Assembly: GCA_030622805.1 (NCBI GenBank)
Contig: JAUXFR010000068.1
Location: 1-7,292, forward strand
Length of the DNA stretch: 7,292 nt
Direction of reading: 5' to 3'
DNA from: Anaerolineae bacterium
Lineage (GTDB): Bacteria; Chloroflexota; Anaerolineae; Anaerolineales; UBA4823
How positions within the stretch are numbered: the first letter of the stretch is position 1; each line of letters begins with the position of its first letter. Below, one piece after another: positions 6,536 to 7,292 of the stretch. Position numbers and translations under genes: made by a program. The notes under the pieces are model-generated. The model made no database searches, was not told where the DNA came from, and saw only the letters and a list, made by a program, of their open reading frames with translations.

Positions 6536-6562
6536 ACGCAAAGGGTGCCAAGGACGCAAAGA
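6536..6562 (+). repeat. three tandem 9-bp units of the ACGCAAAGG type
   Basis: ACGCAAAGG (6536-6544), GTGCCAAGG (6545-6553) and ACGCAAAGA (6554-6562) follow without gaps. Units of this kind (CGCAAAG repeated) look like a dispersed intergenic repeat distinct from the heptamers. No coding frame fits here. Confidence 0.6.
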
Positions 6563-6663
6563 TAAGATTTGATCTCCACGTTGGGGAGGGAAGGATTAAT
6601 GAATTTTGTACGGCTAGCGAAGTACGTGGGTTAATACCCTGTCCATCTGCTGGTTGATAAGGC

Positions 6664-6692
6664 TTGACAGACATTCTTTATGACGGCATAAT
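6664..6692 (+). promoter_or_regulatory. strong sigma-70 type promoter
   Basis: TTGACA at 6664-6669 and CATAAT at 6687-6692 are separated by exactly 17 bp, which is six of six and five of six consensus matches with ideal spacing. Expected transcription start is about 6699, some 45 bases before the ATG of the interrupted gene at 6745. This is the clearest promoter in the window. Confidence 0.8.
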
Positions 6693-6697
6693 ATAGA

Positions 6698-6727
6698 TTA
6701 ATGGCAGATTAGAATATGGCAGATCAA
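6698..6727 (+). repeat. two tandem 15-bp near-identical repeats at the transcript start
   Basis: ATGGCAGAT occurs at 6701-6709 and again at 6716-6724, exactly 15 bp apart, and neighbouring bases also partly match. The pair covers the expected transcription start and 5' leader of the 6745 gene. It could be an operator or a leader element. Both ATGs open tiny frames: Met-Ala-Asp-stop at 6701, and an eight-codon frame at 6716 ending in TAA at 6740-6742. Confidence 0.5.
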
Positions 6728-6728
6728 C

Positions 6729-6734
6729 AAGGAG
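6729..6734 (+). promoter_or_regulatory. Shine-Dalgarno AAGGAG for the interrupted gene
   Basis: AAGGAG at 6729-6734 lies 10 bases before ATG 6745. It is the best ribosome binding site in the window and fixes the start of the broken gene. Confidence 0.7.
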
Positions 6735-6744
6735 TTTCCTAACC

Positions 6745-7122
6745 ATGGCTGTCACATCAACATCTAACTCCGGGTTGCTTGGTAAGGAGTTCGTCATCTC
6801 AGACTTTGATAACCAGTAAATTCTCCCCGCGGTTGCCTTCAACCTTCATCGCAATGAGTACCTGATTTTCTGGCATAACACCTGGGATATCGGCAGTCGT
6901 GACATCCGCGGACAGCGAGTTAATGCTCATGGTCAGTCAATCGGAGAACCCTTTACCGTTTACGAACACACCACGAAGGACAGCGCGCAGCCATCCGTGG
7001 CGTATGATCCTGTGAGAGACCGCTATCTGGTCGTCTGGGAGTACGACCGTCCCAGCACATCCTACCAGGATATCCATGCCCACATGTATACTGTTCGTAT
7101 TCTATCCACCCACCACTTGTAA
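6745..7122 (+). pseudogene. YLVVW-type repeat protein interrupted by an in-frame stop
   Basis: From ATG 6745, with promoter and Shine-Dalgarno intact, 24 codons run to TAA at 6817-6819. The same frame then stays open to TAA 7120-7122 and clearly still encodes protein. Unit 1 reads PAVAFNLHRNEYLIFW, then about ten residues later RDIRGQRV; unit 2 reads QPSVAYDPVRDRYLVVWEYD, then QDIHAHMY. The shared pattern is P-x-V-A-[FY]-x3-R-x2-Y-L-x2-W, followed by D-I. Such units occur in large extracellular bacterial proteins and are probably beta-rich. With two units and no signal peptide, this looks like a remnant of a longer gene. The TAA sits where the repeat normally continues (NQ, then one residue or so, then PAVAF), so one point mutation could explain it. 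Other genes here end in TAA, so recoding is unlikely. A 24-residue peptide may still be made. No function can be assigned. Confidence 0.75.
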
Positions 7123-7153
7123 CCTGGGATTAGGCCGGTTGGTTAATTGATCC

Positions 7154-7250
7154 AGACCCTAAGGATTTGGTAAATAACCTGGTTGCGATTTCCTACTGTT
7201 CATAGAATTCGTAATAACCATTTGGTATCCAACTAAAATCCTTAGGGTCT
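7154..7250. mobile_element. 97-bp element with perfect 15-bp inverted ends (MITE-like)
   Basis: AGACCCTAAGGATTT at 7154-7168 is the exact reverse complement of AAATCCTTAGGGTCT at 7236-7250, with 67 bp between that has no coding frame. Perfect ends and small size suit a non-autonomous element. No clear target-site duplication is visible; TTGA occurs on both sides but at unequal distances. It could instead be a long hairpin or terminator for the upstream broken gene, since TTTT follows the right arm. Confidence 0.5.
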
Positions 7251-7264
7251 TTTGACGGAAATAA

Positions 7265-7292
7265 ATGAACACTTCATCATCCGTTTTCGACC
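7265..7292 (+). CDS. possible start of a gene cut by the right edge
   Basis: ATG 7265 opens a frame (MNTSSSVFD) that runs to the window end. The upstream GGA is only a weak ribosome binding site, and nine codons are too few to identify a product. Confidence 0.15.

Noticed and set aside
6817..6819. TAA recoded as a sense codon
   Set aside because: Copy 1, the hydrolase and the methyltransferase-like gene all end in TAA in this window, so TAA is a normal stop.
7147..7255. TTGA as the target-site duplication of the inverted-repeat element
   Set aside because: The two copies lie three bases and one base from the arms, so they do not abut the element symmetrically.

Overview
The window looks like chromosomal DNA from a free-living bacterium, most probably a Chloroflexota of the Anaerolineae type. 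This assignment is inferred from protein style: LysM plus LasA-like M23 lipoproteins, a YLVVW-type repeat protein, moderately high GC and many short intergenic repeats. No phylogenetic marker gene is present. All supported genes lie on the + strand.

Bases 1-4737 hold three tandem paralogues of a cell-envelope hydrolase. The first is cut by the left window edge; the second and third are complete lipoproteins. Each full copy reads lipoprotein signal peptide, low-complexity linker, one LysM domain, a helical domain with an NPRLLLSLLE-like core, and a C-terminal M23 peptidase domain. The M23 domains look catalytically complete if read in the LasA layout (H-x12-D, then YLH, then HxH) rather than the LytM layout (HxxxD). 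Copies 1 and 2 resemble each other more than either resembles copy 3.

Bases 4843-6388 hold a two-gene unit: an alpha/beta hydrolase with a full Ser-Asp-His triad, overlapped by a membrane protein of the isoprenylcysteine carboxyl methyltransferase-like family. A TATAAT box six bases before the hydrolase ATG suggests a leaderless mRNA.

Bases 6389-6744 have no gene but are dense in short repeats and end in a textbook sigma-70 promoter (TTGACA, 17 bp, CATAAT) and a good Shine-Dalgarno. These drive a short gene at 6745-7122 that is broken by one in-frame TAA after 24 codons; the downstream frame still encodes two recognisable YLVVW-type repeat units. From 7154 to 7250 lies a 97-bp element with perfect 15-bp inverted ends, resembling a small non-autonomous mobile element or large hairpin.

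The most distinctive non-coding signal is a degenerate 7-bp tandem repeat (roughly NGTKYCA) in three separate intergenic gaps, accompanied by a 15-bp element close to GYATCCYTATGYCGG. No CRISPR array, tRNA, rRNA or complete insertion sequence was seen. The best candidate for something undescribed is the combination of the tandem LasA-like hydrolases, with their degenerate lysozyme-like middle domain, and the heptamer-based intergenic repeat family.
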